Origin: Candidatus Stahliibacteriota bacterium
GTDB lineage: Bacteria > Hydrothermota > Tepidihabitantia > B3-TA06
Length of the DNA: 34,278 nucleotides
NCBI GenBank assembly: GCA_004375895.1
Contig: SOJW01000017.1
Span: 1-34,278, forward strand
Direction: 5' to 3'
Below the pieces are notes generated by a model. The model did not search any database, was not told the DNA's origin, and worked only from the letters and a program-made list of their open reading frames with translations. How positions within the stretch are numbered: the stretch's first letter is position 1; every line of letters begins with the position of its first letter. Position numbers and translations under genes: made by a program. Below, piece after piece: positions 15,534-22,762 of the stretch.

Positions 15534-16714
15534 TGGCGGTACTTCGGCCTGCTTTCCAGGTGACGATTACAAACGTCGATAAAGACGGCAAAGACGTGGG
15601 GACATACGATGTAAAAGCCATATCCCAGATTACGGTAAACCAGTCTTCGGAGAAGCCATGCGACAGCGCCGAGGTGCACATTCCCACCTCCAAGAAACCC
15701 ATGATCAAGAACGATGAGGGCGAGGAAGTGGAACTCATAACCCCCAAAGATAAGCTAGTGATAAAATTTGGATACATAGGCGAGAAGGCTGAACGGGTGA
15801 CGGTTTTCTCCGGCTATGTGTCATGGGTCTCGCCCGAGTTGCCGCTGGTGATTAAGGCAGAGGATGCTTTCCGCAAGGCCAAGCACAATTACGTAAAGAA
15901 GACCTATGGGACCGATAGTAACCCTGTGTGGTACAGTGATATAGCAAAGGATGTGCTTTCCCATGCGGGTCTGACTGCATACATACCTACCCCCGAGAAA
16001 GAAGGGGACTGTCGAACCAGCAGTCTTGAGTTAAAGGAACAAACGGTGGCCCAGGCAATGGCCAGGCTCTCCCAGGATACGGAGTGGATACACTTCTGTC
16101 TTCCCGGCACCGATGAGGTTTACTTTGGACCTCCATTTCCTTACCAGAAAAGCAGGAAATATCTTCCCAAGGATGCAGGAGCAGAATCATCCCGACTGCT
16201 CTATCGCATAGGTTCTGGTCGAGAAAAATCCAACGTTGAGGAAGGAAGCATGCCTTCTGCATCCTGGGGCAATATCATCTCCGCCAGCGACCTCAAGTAT
16301 CAGAGCCAGAAACCCTACAGGCGTGTTACATGCAATCTGGTTGATACAAAGTACTCCTCGAAGTCAGTTAAAGGAACGGCAGAGGTGCCTGAAGAAGATA
16401 AGGAGTGCGAGGAGCAAGAGGTAAGCTTTACCGCGCACTACGATTTCAAATCCAGCAAGGCGGAAAACGAGGCGGAGGCCAGGCGCCGCGCCGAGGAGAG
16501 GCGCGCTATGCTTAACTCCACCCAGTACACGGGAAGTTTTACTACCTTTGGCAACCCCGGGCTGCGGCACTCCCAGATATTTAAGCTGGAGTCAGCTGAA
16601 CATCCCGGAAAGATTAACGGTTACTACGAGGCAAAATCGGTCAGTTTCAACTATTCCCCTACCGGAGGATTCAGGATGACCGTCGAGGTCCGCAAGCCGC
16701 CGGATGAGTTGTGA
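15533..16714 (+). CDS. Baseplate hub protein, gpD-like
   Basis: 393 residues from the ATG at 15533, overlapping the upstream stop by one base; a GTG at 15530 is also possible. N-terminal FQVTITNVDKDGKDVGTYDV, then KLVIKFGYIGEKAERVTVFS, VKKTYG, and the segment QTVAQAMARLSQDTEWIHF match late-control gpD-type hub proteins, which are structurally related to VgrG/gp27. The C-terminal domain has repeated beta strands (GSFTTFGNPGLRHSQIFKL) and a long Glu/Arg helix (AENEAEARRRAEERRAML). It would form the trimeric base of the spike together with the downstream gpV-like protein. Confidence 0.8.
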   Translation: MAVLRPAFQVTITNVDKDGKDVGTYDVKAISQITVNQSSEKPCDSAEVHIPTSKKPMIKNDEGEEVELITPKDKLVIKFGYIGEKAERVTVFSGYVSWVSPELPLVIKAEDAFRKAKHNYVKKTYGTDSNPVWYSDIAKDVLSHAGLTAYIPTPEKEGDCRTSSLELKEQTVAQAMARLSQDTEWIHFCLPGTDEVYFGPPFPYQKSRKYLPKDAGAESSRLLYRIGSGREKSNVEEGSMPSASWGNIISASDLKYQSQKPYRRVTCNLVDTKYSSKSVKGTAEVPEEDKECEEQEVSFTAHYDFKSSKAENEAEARRRAEERRAMLNSTQYTGSFTTFGNPGLRHSQIFKLESAEHPGKINGYYEAKSVSFNYSPTGGFRMTVEVRKPPDEL

Positions 16715-16723
16715 GAGGGAGTA

Positions 16724-16826
16724 ATGAGTGCATACGTCAAGGAGACAAAATGAGTTGCGACGCGGTCGCTTTATATTGGAGGTTTTATGAGTACGACATG
16801 CTCGTTTTATATCGGGGGGTCTAATG
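16724..16826 (+). other. Tandem ATGAGT initiation sites before spike gene
   Basis: ATGAGT occurs at 16724, 16750, 16787 and 16824, each preceded by a purine-rich site (GAGGGAG, AAGGAG, GGAGG, GGGGGG). The first three open short ORFs of 9, 24 and 14 codons that overlap each other or the real gene at ATGA or TAATG junctions. The 16750 and 16787 units are imperfect 37-nt tandem repeats sharing TTTATAT followed by a G-rich run. The first ORF, MSAYVKE, may align with MSDVRK of the spike gene. Confidence 0.5.
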
Positions 16827-17450
16827 AGTGACGTAAGAAAGCTGTTCCAGGAACTCTCGGACAAAGGCCTGGATGACGCCATCATCGGTACGGTGGAGGC
16901 TGTCCAGCAGACCACACCGGCGGGATGGGCGCTTTCCGACCGCATCCCCGGCTTCTGGTGTGACGTGCAGCCTGAGAAGGAGTCCGAGACGCTTCTGCAG
17001 CACGTTCCGATGCCGTTGCGGGTTCTCAACAGGGAGGACGACAAGGACCTGGGGTTCATCCTGGTTCCTGAGAAGAACACCGAGGTTCTGGTTACCTGGG
17101 TGGACGGAAGGCCTACAATCGAGGCGTGTCAGCGCTGGGAACGCATGATCCTTAAAAAGGGTGATAACCTGTGGATAGAGATAGACGCCGACGACAACAT
17201 CTTCGTGCAGACCGCAGGTGCGGTGGAGGTAAAGGTAAAAAAGACCATGACCGAGGAGATAGCGATCTCCAAACAGGTGAAGTGTCCTCTTATTAAGCTG
17301 GGGAAGACTGCTCCGCACCCGGTTTTCTGGGGGGATATGCTCATGACATGGCTTAGCACCCATGTTCACTCACCTGGCGGTTTGCCTCCAATTCTAGCTC
17401 AGACGGCGGCGCTACCCGGCATACTCTCAAAAACCGTGTTTATCGATTAA
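16824..17450 (+). CDS. Baseplate spike protein, gpV-like
   Basis: 208 residues. The N-terminal OB-like part (IIGTVEAVQQTTPAGWALSD, then VPMPLRVLNREDDKDLGFIL and VLVTWVDGRPTIE) and a following beta-helix stretch (DNLWIEIDADDNIFVQTAGA) match the central-spike family of gpV/gp45 proteins. The tip contains WLSTHVHSPGGLPPI, a His-x-His motif often seen where such spikes bind metal. It would sit under the hub and pierce the target membrane on contraction. Initiation may be affected by the tandem upstream start sites at 16724-16826. Confidence 0.8.
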   Translation: MSDVRKLFQELSDKGLDDAIIGTVEAVQQTTPAGWALSDRIPGFWCDVQPEKESETLLQHVPMPLRVLNREDDKDLGFILVPEKNTEVLVTWVDGRPTIEACQRWERMILKKGDNLWIEIDADDNIFVQTAGAVEVKVKKTMTEEIAISKQVKCPLIKLGKTAPHPVFWGDMLMTWLSTHVHSPGGLPPILAQTAALPGILSKTVFID

Positions 17451-17462
17451 GAGAGGTGTTAA

Positions 17463-17855
17463 ATGGTAAACCTTGGTAGAGATATAAAACTGGAACTCGA
17501 TTACGATGATGGAAGAATACTCGATGTTTTCATAGAAGACGGCGACTTTGCCCTTCAGGAGTGCGAGGACTGCCTCAAGCAGGATCTTTTGAACGAGCTC
17601 TGGTGTCAGTACTACGACTGGGCGCTTGCCTATACGGTTGGCTCGCGTCTGCCTGAGTTTGTTAACATGCCGATGGCCGGGATCGTTGTTGCCGGTCTAT
17701 ACAACGCTATAAGAGAGCCGCTGCAGCGCGAGGACAGGCTTATTGAGGGTCGTTATAACATCCGGTTGACCGAGGACGGCTTTATCTGCGGGGTTTTCCC
17801 AAAATCCAGGATTCGCCCGCGCGAGATATCGCTTGTGATAAGGAGGATGTCGTGA
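17463..17855 (+). CDS. Baseplate wedge protein, gpW/gp25-like
   Basis: 130 residues. DIKLELDYDDGRILDVFIED, then DFALQECEDCLKQDLLNELW and YTVGSRLPEFVN follow the gp46/gpW/gp25 pattern (a leading strand, an LxQ-x3-C-LKQDLL helix and a YGS-x-LP loop), and the C-terminal strand ends ISLVIRRMS. This family forms the baseplate wedge that triggers sheath contraction. It lies 12 nt after the spike gene, preceded by GAGAGG, and directly before the gpJ-like genes, the standard order. Confidence 0.7.
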   Translation: MVNLGRDIKLELDYDDGRILDVFIEDGDFALQECEDCLKQDLLNELWCQYYDWALAYTVGSRLPEFVNMPMAGIVVAGLYNAIREPLQREDRLIEGRYNIRLTEDGFICGVFPKSRIRPREISLVIRRMS

Positions 17856-17867
17856 GCTTCGCTCACA

Positions 17868-17990
17868 ATTCAAAATTCAAATTGCAAAATGCGGAGCGCC
17901 CCCTCAAGGGTGCAAATTGTTCCCCCTCCCTAGTGGAGGGGGATAAAGGGGGAGGGGACCCCGATCTTTCGCGCGAAGCGTGAAAGGAGG
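17868..17990. repeat. Repeat cluster upstream of first gpJ-like gene
   Basis: This gap holds an AT-rich stretch (ATTCAAAATTCAAATTGCAA, 17871-17890), a GC-rich palindrome related to the 5895 repeat (CCCCCTCCC-TAGT-GGAGGGGG, 17922-17942), and a hairpin-element copy: GGGGACCCC (17954-17962) followed by a 9-bp stem CTTTCGCGC/GCGTGAAAG (17966-17986). The last arm runs into the AAAGGAGG of the leader ORF, so folding could partly mask that ribosome binding site. Confidence 0.7.
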
Positions 17991-17995
17991 ATTGT

Positions 17996-18079
17996 ATGCA
18001 CTTAAGTTTACCCCACGAATCTGCTTTGCATCTTCGCGGGGACACCGAAAACCTTAATTGGACAGAGAGGTTGCCATGA
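17996..18079 (+). other. 27-codon leader ORF before gpJ-like gene
   Basis: The ATG has AAAGGAGG 5 nt upstream, a stronger site than that of the real gene. The ORF (MHLSLPHESALHLRGD...) reads through a hairpin-element copy (CCCC at 18011, GGGG at 18038) and stops at TGA 18077-18079, overlapping the gpJ-like ATG by 4 bp. Its first residues resemble the next gene's MSLHFKTASE weakly (Met1, Leu3, Ser9). It may act as a translational coupler. Confidence 0.45.
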
Positions 18080-18615
18080 GCCTTCATTTCAAGACTGCTA
18101 GTGAAGTTTTTAACGACATGAAGGACCAGCTTGCCAACGAGGCACCACAGATCACCAACTGGCGCACACGAGGCGTGGTGCGTTCCATACTGGCGGTGGT
18201 CGCGGCGGCGATCAGCCTGCTGTGGGATAGGCTTAAGATCCTATACCTCGATCTCTGGGCGCAGTATGCGGATCGCACGACCCTGCGGCGTTACTACGAG
18301 CTGTGGGGAGAGGACTGGGATGAATCCATCGATACCGAAACCGCACGCAAGGCCGTGCTGAGCTGGTACCGCCAGAAGGGCAAGGGAACAAAGGCCTGGT
18401 ACCGCAGCGTGGTGCTTTCAGAGTACAAAGGCTACGTGACCGACGCCACGGTCTCGATGCGCCAGCGGGGTCCGAACACGGTGGACATCGTCGTTTCATA
18501 CAACGGCGGCCCGGTCTACGAGGATCACATAACCGAGATCCAGAACTTCTTTGACGACGACGAACAAAATGTTGTTGGCGCTGAAGTCTTGGTTAAATCA
18601 GTGGAGGCCGCATGA
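18076..18615 (+). CDS. Baseplate J-like protein (short)
   Basis: 179 residues from the ATG at 18076, chosen over a TTG at 18058 because of the ATGA junction with the leader. ITNWRTRGVVRSILAVVAAA, then QYADRTTLRRYYELWGEDWD, GTKAWYRSVVLSEYKGYVTD and the C-terminal NNVVGAEVLVKS-type strand fit the gpJ baseplate family, but gpJ is usually about 300-400 residues. The next gene also has gpJ-like segments, so baseplate wedge functions may be split over two proteins. The region upstream and downstream of it is unusually rich in repeats for a tail operon. Confidence 0.65.
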   Translation: MSLHFKTASEVFNDMKDQLANEAPQITNWRTRGVVRSILAVVAAAISLLWDRLKILYLDLWAQYADRTTLRRYYELWGEDWDESIDTETARKAVLSWYRQKGKGTKAWYRSVVLSEYKGYVTDATVSMRQRGPNTVDIVVSYNGGPVYEDHITEIQNFFDDDEQNVVGAEVLVKSVEAA

Positions 18616-18638
18616 AGACCCACTTTTCAGTGTTGCTT

Positions 18639-18715
18639 TCCCCTCCCCTGGTGGGAGGGGACAAAGGGGAAAGGGATCACCCCCACCCCAACCCTCCCCC
18701 ATTGAGGGGAAGGTG
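18639..18715. repeat. GC-rich palindromic repeat, copy 3
   Basis: A nearly identical relative of the 5895-5970 repeat: TCCCCTCCCCTGGTGGGAGG, then CCCTCCCCC-ATTG-AGGGG. It fills most of the gap between the two gpJ-like genes and ends a few bases before the GGAGG of the start-duplicate ORF at 18730. Confidence 0.8.
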
Positions 18716-18729
18716 GATTTGGAGGTAGC

Positions 18730-18888
18730 ATGTCCAGATTCCGCTTCAATTTCAACATCCTCACGAATCGCAAGACCTTGATCACCCCACAAAGCAGCTC
18801 CGCTCCTTTGCGGGGACCCCGAGAAGTAGCGGACTCCAGAAAGGAGTGTGTCTTATGGGTAGATTTCGCTACACATTCGATGTCCTAA
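18730..18888 (+). pseudogene. Duplicated 5' end of following gene
   Basis: This ORF has its own GGAGG 4 nt upstream. Its first 17 codons encode MSRFRFNFNILTNRKTL, which matches MGRFRYTFDVLTNRKTF at the start of the next gene in 11 of 17 positions. Several codon differences are synonymous (TTC/TTT, CTC/CTA, ACG/ACC, AAT/AAC), which suggests the copy was once under coding selection. It then runs into a hairpin-element copy (18785-18815, CCCC-A-CAAAG with CTTTG-C-GGGG, then ACCCC) and ends out of frame inside the real gene. It is either a decayed tandem copy or a translated leader. Confidence 0.7.
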
Positions 18889-20000
18889 CCAACCGCAAGA
18901 CCTTCAGGGACTTAAAGGAGTCATCGCCTTTGCGTAAGCTTTTGGAGACCATCCGCACCGAGCTCAGCCAGCGGGAGACGACTATCGAAGATGAGCAGAT
19001 AGGCACGGGCGACGGGACCCAGAAGAGATTCAGGGGCACTCTGGCACACCCCGGCATCAAGCCCGGCTCGCTTGTGATCCATGCGGTTGTCACCGACGAC
19101 ACGACCGAGACCTTAACTGACAATGGTGACGGCACCCTGACTTCTGACAAGGACGGCATCAGCGGCACTATAGACTACAACGACGGCGATTTCGACGTTA
19201 CCTTCAATCTGGCTCCTAAAGCCACCGAGGAGGTCTACGCCGACTACACCTACTTTACCGAGTTCGTCTCCTACGGTCTCAACAGGACTTACGAGGCGCG
19301 GTTCATACAATACGCCTGCGGCGATGATCTGGATAAATGGGGCGAGACGCTTGACTTACCCCGCAATTCAGGTGAGACGGATCCCGACTACCGCACCAGG
19401 CTGTTGACCGAGCTGCGCGACTTTACCGCCTGCCTGACAGCCGACGCCATCAAGGATGCGGTCGAGGGAATCACCGGGGTCAATAGGCCGGATATCGTCG
19501 AGATCCATACCCTGGCCCCGGACTGGCCCCTGGAGTGGGGGGAGAATGTAGGCTCGGAGCATGTCACCTGGTGCAACTGGGACGATCTGGTGGATTTTTT
19601 GGTTGTGCTTGCTGGGACGGCGATCTATATCGATGATGAGGTTATAGATACTGCAATCGAGGGCCAAACGCACTTCGAAGGTAATCTGGATCACCCCCCG
19701 GTTAAGAAAAATTCACTTTTCATCACGGATGGAGTGGAAATTTTTACCGACGATGGGAACGGGAACCTTAACGGTGATAAAGAAGGTTCAGGGACCATCA
19801 ATTACGACACGGGTGCCTATGTCCTTGACTTCAACAGCCCTCCGGGGGAAGGTGTGCAGATTCTTGCCGATTATATCTCCTTCGAGAAGTTGGAGGATAT
19901 CGCAAGCGCGGTAGTGCTAACAAAGTTCGCTCCGGCTCGGTGCCTTATAGTCACCGAGAATGTGGGCGGGTACTATGATCTGGTGAGGCTGGTGGAGTAG
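18855..20000 (+). CDS. gpJ-like baseplate protein with two inserted domains
   Basis: 381 residues from the ATG at 18855, with AAAGGAG about 9 nt upstream. Residues 155-218 (DDLDKWGETLDLPRNSGETD, then DYRTRLLTELRDFTACLTAD and GITGV) match gpJ-type baseplate segments. Two beta domains are present, at about 49-134 (IGTGDGTQKRF, PGIKPGSLVI, GDGTLTSDKDG, GTIDYNDG) and 268-343 (GNGNLNGDKEGSGTINYDTG). They are the same domain type as in the decoration and sheath proteins. It probably joins the baseplate rim, with the added domains facing outward. Its 5' end is duplicated upstream at 18730. Confidence 0.7.
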   Translation: MGRFRYTFDVLTNRKTFRDLKESSPLRKLLETIRTELSQRETTIEDEQIGTGDGTQKRFRGTLAHPGIKPGSLVIHAVVTDDTTETLTDNGDGTLTSDKDGISGTIDYNDGDFDVTFNLAPKATEEVYADYTYFTEFVSYGLNRTYEARFIQYACGDDLDKWGETLDLPRNSGETDPDYRTRLLTELRDFTACLTADAIKDAVEGITGVNRPDIVEIHTLAPDWPLEWGENVGSEHVTWCNWDDLVDFLVVLAGTAIYIDDEVIDTAIEGQTHFEGNLDHPPVKKNSLFITDGVEIFTDDGNGNLNGDKEGSGTINYDTGAYVLDFNSPPGEGVQILADYISFEKLEDIASAVVLTKFAPARCLIVTENVGGYYDLVRLVE

Positions 20001-20151
20001 GGATGCGAATACAGAAACCATATACGTGTTTCCACTTCATACTTGCTCTAAGGATATTGCGGAATCACGTCTCCCTCATCCCACCTGCACTCACATACGA
20101 ATATACCCCTCCCATACTGAATGACGATCTAAAGGAGACTACTTTACGCCC

Positions 20152-20349
20152 TTATCCTAGGACTCCACCCTCTTCTTTGTGCTTTTCAAGTCCGGTTTTT
20201 AAGAGACGAGAGAGGAACTCTTCCTTTGTGATTCGCTCTCCCTTGGCGCAGATCGCGTGCCATGTCCGGTCGAGTGTGTTCCACAGCTCGTCTGTAACCC
20301 GGATTGCAAGGAGCTTATTTCTTGGCTCCCCTGATCTTGGTCTCGCCAT
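20152..20349 (-). CDS. Ribbon-helix-helix-like regulator
   Basis: 65 residues from the ATG at 20349, with AGGAG upstream on the minus strand; in-frame ATGs further upstream lack a site. LLAIRVTDELWNTLDRTWHA, then KEEFLSRLLKTGLEKH is a short strand followed by two helices, as in CopG/Arc-type DNA-binding proteins. It is the only minus-strand gene inside the particle operon and has a promoter at 20405-20432. A regulatory role over the flanking baseplate and fibre genes is possible but unproven. The opposing plus-strand frame from 20003 is a shadow, apart from its last 36 codons. Confidence 0.65.
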   Translation of the reverse strand: MARPRSGEPRNKLLAIRVTDELWNTLDRTWHAICAKGERITKEEFLSRLLKTGLEKHKEEGGVLG

Positions 20350-20404
20350 TATAACACTCCTGTTTAGTTGGCTTATTCCTAATTCTTCAACTCCAGATAA
20401 TAAA

Positions 20405-20432
20405 ATCTTAGTAAAAAAAGTAGGCATGTCAA
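20405..20432 (-). promoter_or_regulatory. Promoter of ribbon-helix-helix gene
   Basis: On the minus strand, TTGACA (20427-20432) and TAAGAT (20405-20410) are separated by 16 nt. Transcription would start near 20398, about 50 nt before the ATG at 20349. The -35 box abuts a hairpin-element copy at 20433. Confidence 0.65.
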
Positions 20433-20550
20433 GTTCCCCACCTAATGTAGTTTCATCGCGGGGAACCCAAATTTATCCCGATCTTTTACCCTGTCGGGTC
20501 ACAATCCTCGCCGAAGGCGAAAAGAAGGATGTAACCACCACGAAAAGGAG
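20433..20550. repeat. Hairpin element copy with accessory stems
   Basis: GTTCCCC pairs with GGGGAAC (20433-20467), followed by ACCCAAATTTAT, which resembles ACCCCGAAAATTTAT of the 2040 element. CCCGA/TCGGG and TCGCC-GAA-GGCGA stems come next. The element ends at AAAAGGAGG, the ribosome binding site of the leader ORF at 20558. The gap between 20001 and 20151 holds nothing else that I can identify. Confidence 0.6.
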
Positions 20551-20557
20551 GATTTGT

Positions 20558-20668
20558 ATGAGTTCACGTTTTAACCGCAACGATGTCAACGTTGCTTCAC
20601 CCCATGAAATCGCTGCACCCGACCGGGGGGCAAGCGCGCTTTTGCAGGGACCCCGAAAGGAGGTATAG
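20558..20668 (+). pseudogene. Duplicated 5' end of fibre gene, leader ORF
   Basis: The ATG has AAAAGGAGG 6 nt upstream. The first 12 residues, MSSRFNRNDVNV, match MSTRFNRDDPSV of the next gene at 8 of 12 positions. The ORF continues through a hairpin-element copy, translated as LLQGPRKEV (compare LRGPREV in the 18730 copy), and stops at TAG 20666-20668, directly against the ATG at 20669. A ribosome finishing here could reinitiate at once on the real gene. Confidence 0.7.
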
Positions 20669-22696
20669 ATGTCTACCAGGTTTAATCGGGATGACCCGAG
20701 CGTAAAAGACGACAGATTATTCGTGACCGACTTTCAGGTAGATCAGGGCGGCCAGGATGAGGATCTGCTGCAGATAGCAAAGGACTTCGGCTGTCTGCCC
20801 TGCATCGGCAACGACCTCGTCGTTACCTCAAAAAGTGAAAGCGATCACAAGGTAGAGGTTTCCACTGGCTGGGCTTACGATTTGGATGGGCACCGCATCA
20901 CCTTAGAATCCGCCCAGAACCGGGAGGCAGAGCTTGAAGACACCTCGGGCGGCAATAACTACATCATCCTTTCACACCAGGACGACTACGACACCCCACG
21001 CAACGCCCATCGCACCGGTACCGAATACCAGACTCGCAAAAAAGATTTCTTCCTCATCTCCGTCTCCACTTCCGCGCCCGGGATAAACGACATCGTTTTA
21101 GCCAATTGCAAGCAGACCGGCACCGGGCAGATCACCGTCCTTGACGATGTCTGGCCTAACCGCCTGGTGCGAACCTGTAAGCTTATTCCTCACTCCTCGA
21201 TCCCCGAGGTGGCTGAGGAGGAAGGAACCGGCACCGGAGCCAAACCGCCGCCACCAGGCTCGAAGCCCGAACTGCCCGACTATCCCAAGGGCAAGGGTGT
21301 GGCCAAAAAGGTACCCATGCCCATCATTCTCTCCGGTACGCGCAATGGGAGCTCCTGGAACGGCATAGAGACGGTCCTGCGCCAGGACCTGGGGCGCACC
21401 GCCGCCGTTACCAACACACTCACCCTTGAACGGGTGAATCTGAAGTCGGGCACGCCGTTGGCCGACGTGCAGATATGGATAGGCGACTGGGGGACCGGTA
21501 TACGCGACTCAGGGAATCACAAAAAGTGCAACTTCACCATGCCTGCTGAATCAGGGGTAAGCGGATGGGACGATGACCTCTGGATTACCGATCCGCCCAA
21601 ATACTACTACCTGGTGAGATCCGATGAGAGCTGGCACTCAAAGATTACCGATTCCGGCGACAGTTGGGTGATCTGCGAGGATGATCTGCCTGACGCCGAC
21701 TCCCACGAGTTCTATATATGCCCGTACGCCGAGAAATATCGCGGCCAGGCCTTCCCTTACAAGACCGATGCAGAGATCAATCTCATTCGCCCCAAAACCG
21801 CCGATCAGTTCACTCGCACCTTCTCTCCGGTTGCGCCTATAGTGATGATCGAGAACCTCAACCTGGGCGGGAAATACAAGCTCAAGGTGGCTTCGGTGGT
21901 TTCCGGCGACAACTACACCCAATGGGTGAGTACCGATTTCATCGTAGGCCAAGACCTGGTAATGTGCTGGTACCCTGCGAGCGAAAACATCACGGTAACC
22001 CCGGTTGACGGCGGGGTACAGGTTACCATACCCGGTAAGGCAAGCGGTGTTGAGCCTGAGGCCTACGAGCTCTGCTACACTTACGGACTGGACCCGGCAA
22101 CCATTCCTGATCCTGACTTCGACAACCCGGAGCATTCCACCGTCCGAACATCGGAACGGGTCATAAAGCTGGATATACCCCCGGGCTACGCGATCAAAGT
22201 AATCGCACGCGCCGTCTCCCGCCGGATAATCATGCGCTGCTTGGGTGTGGATAAGACACTCACCCCTGCCGATAGTTACGTTACCGCAGGCGGCGTTGGA
22301 CTGCGGCGCAATCGCAAATCCTTCACCGGAATGATTGCCGAAATAGATCTCGCCGCACAGGCCACAGCACTTGTAGACGAGGTACCACTCCCCAACCCGA
22401 TCTGGCCGGAGAAGATCTTCCTGTTTAACCCCACCGAGTTGCCACAGACCGATTTTGAGGTCTACATCCACGGCGGCAACCAGACATACACCTCCGGTCG
22501 TAAGATCGAGATAGGCACCGGAGGCGACGAAGAAGAGGTCGCAGCCAGAAGCTCGGTCGAACTCGGCATCCAAGACTATCGCATCACCGACGACACCATG
22601 ATGGTCACCATAAAGAACATCGGCAGTAGTCCTCAGACCTTTGATCTGCGCTACGGCGTCCAGTATAGGGAAGACTCAGAAGCTGAACAGGCATAA
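20669..22696 (+). CDS. Baseplate/tail-fibre protein
   Basis: 675 residues, with AAAGGAGG 5 nt before the ATG. The N-terminus (RFNRDDPSVKDDRLFVTDFQ, VEVSTGWAYDLDGHRITLES) resembles the attachment region of phage tail-fibre and baseplate proteins, where a strand-rich collar gives VxxGxAxxxDG-type motifs. A Pro-rich linker follows near 195 (KPPPPGSKPELPDYP), then several beta domains, including one with ITVTPVDGGVQVTIPG that looks fibronectin-III-like. The C-terminus ends TFDLRYGVQYRED. It probably forms a stalk between the baseplate and the adhesin encoded next. No enzymatic motif is visible. Confidence 0.6.
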   Translation: MSTRFNRDDPSVKDDRLFVTDFQVDQGGQDEDLLQIAKDFGCLPCIGNDLVVTSKSESDHKVEVSTGWAYDLDGHRITLESAQNREAELEDTSGGNNYIILSHQDDYDTPRNAHRTGTEYQTRKKDFFLISVSTSAPGINDIVLANCKQTGTGQITVLDDVWPNRLVRTCKLIPHSSIPEVAEEEGTGTGAKPPPPGSKPELPDYPKGKGVAKKVPMPIILSGTRNGSSWNGIETVLRQDLGRTAAVTNTLTLERVNLKSGTPLADVQIWIGDWGTGIRDSGNHKKCNFTMPAESGVSGWDDDLWITDPPKYYYLVRSDESWHSKITDSGDSWVICEDDLPDADSHEFYICPYAEKYRGQAFPYKTDAEINLIRPKTADQFTRTFSPVAPIVMIENLNLGGKYKLKVASVVSGDNYTQWVSTDFIVGQDLVMCWYPASENITVTPVDGGVQVTIPGKASGVEPEAYELCYTYGLDPATIPDPDFDNPEHSTVRTSERVIKLDIPPGYAIKVIARAVSRRIIMRCLGVDKTLTPADSYVTAGGVGLRRNRKSFTGMIAEIDLAAQATALVDEVPLPNPIWPEKIFLFNPTELPQTDFEVYIHGGNQTYTSGRKIEIGTGGDEEEVAARSSVELGIQDYRITDDTMMVTIKNIGSSPQTFDLRYGVQYREDSEAEQA

Positions 22697-22710
22697 GATT
22701 GTAGCCCCTA

Positions 22711-22750
22711 CCCCCCTCTCCCTTTGGGAGAGGGGAGGGGGTGAGGGCAG
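22711..22750. repeat. GC-rich palindromic repeat, copy 4
   Basis: A perfect 10-bp stem, CCCCTCTCCC-TTT-GGGAGAGGGG (22713-22735), followed by AGGGGGTGAGGGC. It lies just before the AAAGGAG of the adhesin gene. Confidence 0.8.
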
Positions 22751-22762
22751 AAAGGAGTGAAG

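Noticed and set aside
5895-18715. CRISPR array formed by the GC-rich repeats
   Set aside because: The copies are far apart, palindromic and irregular, with no spacers or cas genes.
20003-20557. Long plus-strand ORF from 20003
   Set aside because: Its product looks random, it opposes a convincing ribbon-helix-helix gene with promoter and ribosome binding site, and only its last 36 codons (from 20558) have start signals.
21638-22573. 311-codon minus-strand ORF
   Set aside because: Antisense to the fibre gene, with no ribosome binding site and no recognisable protein features.
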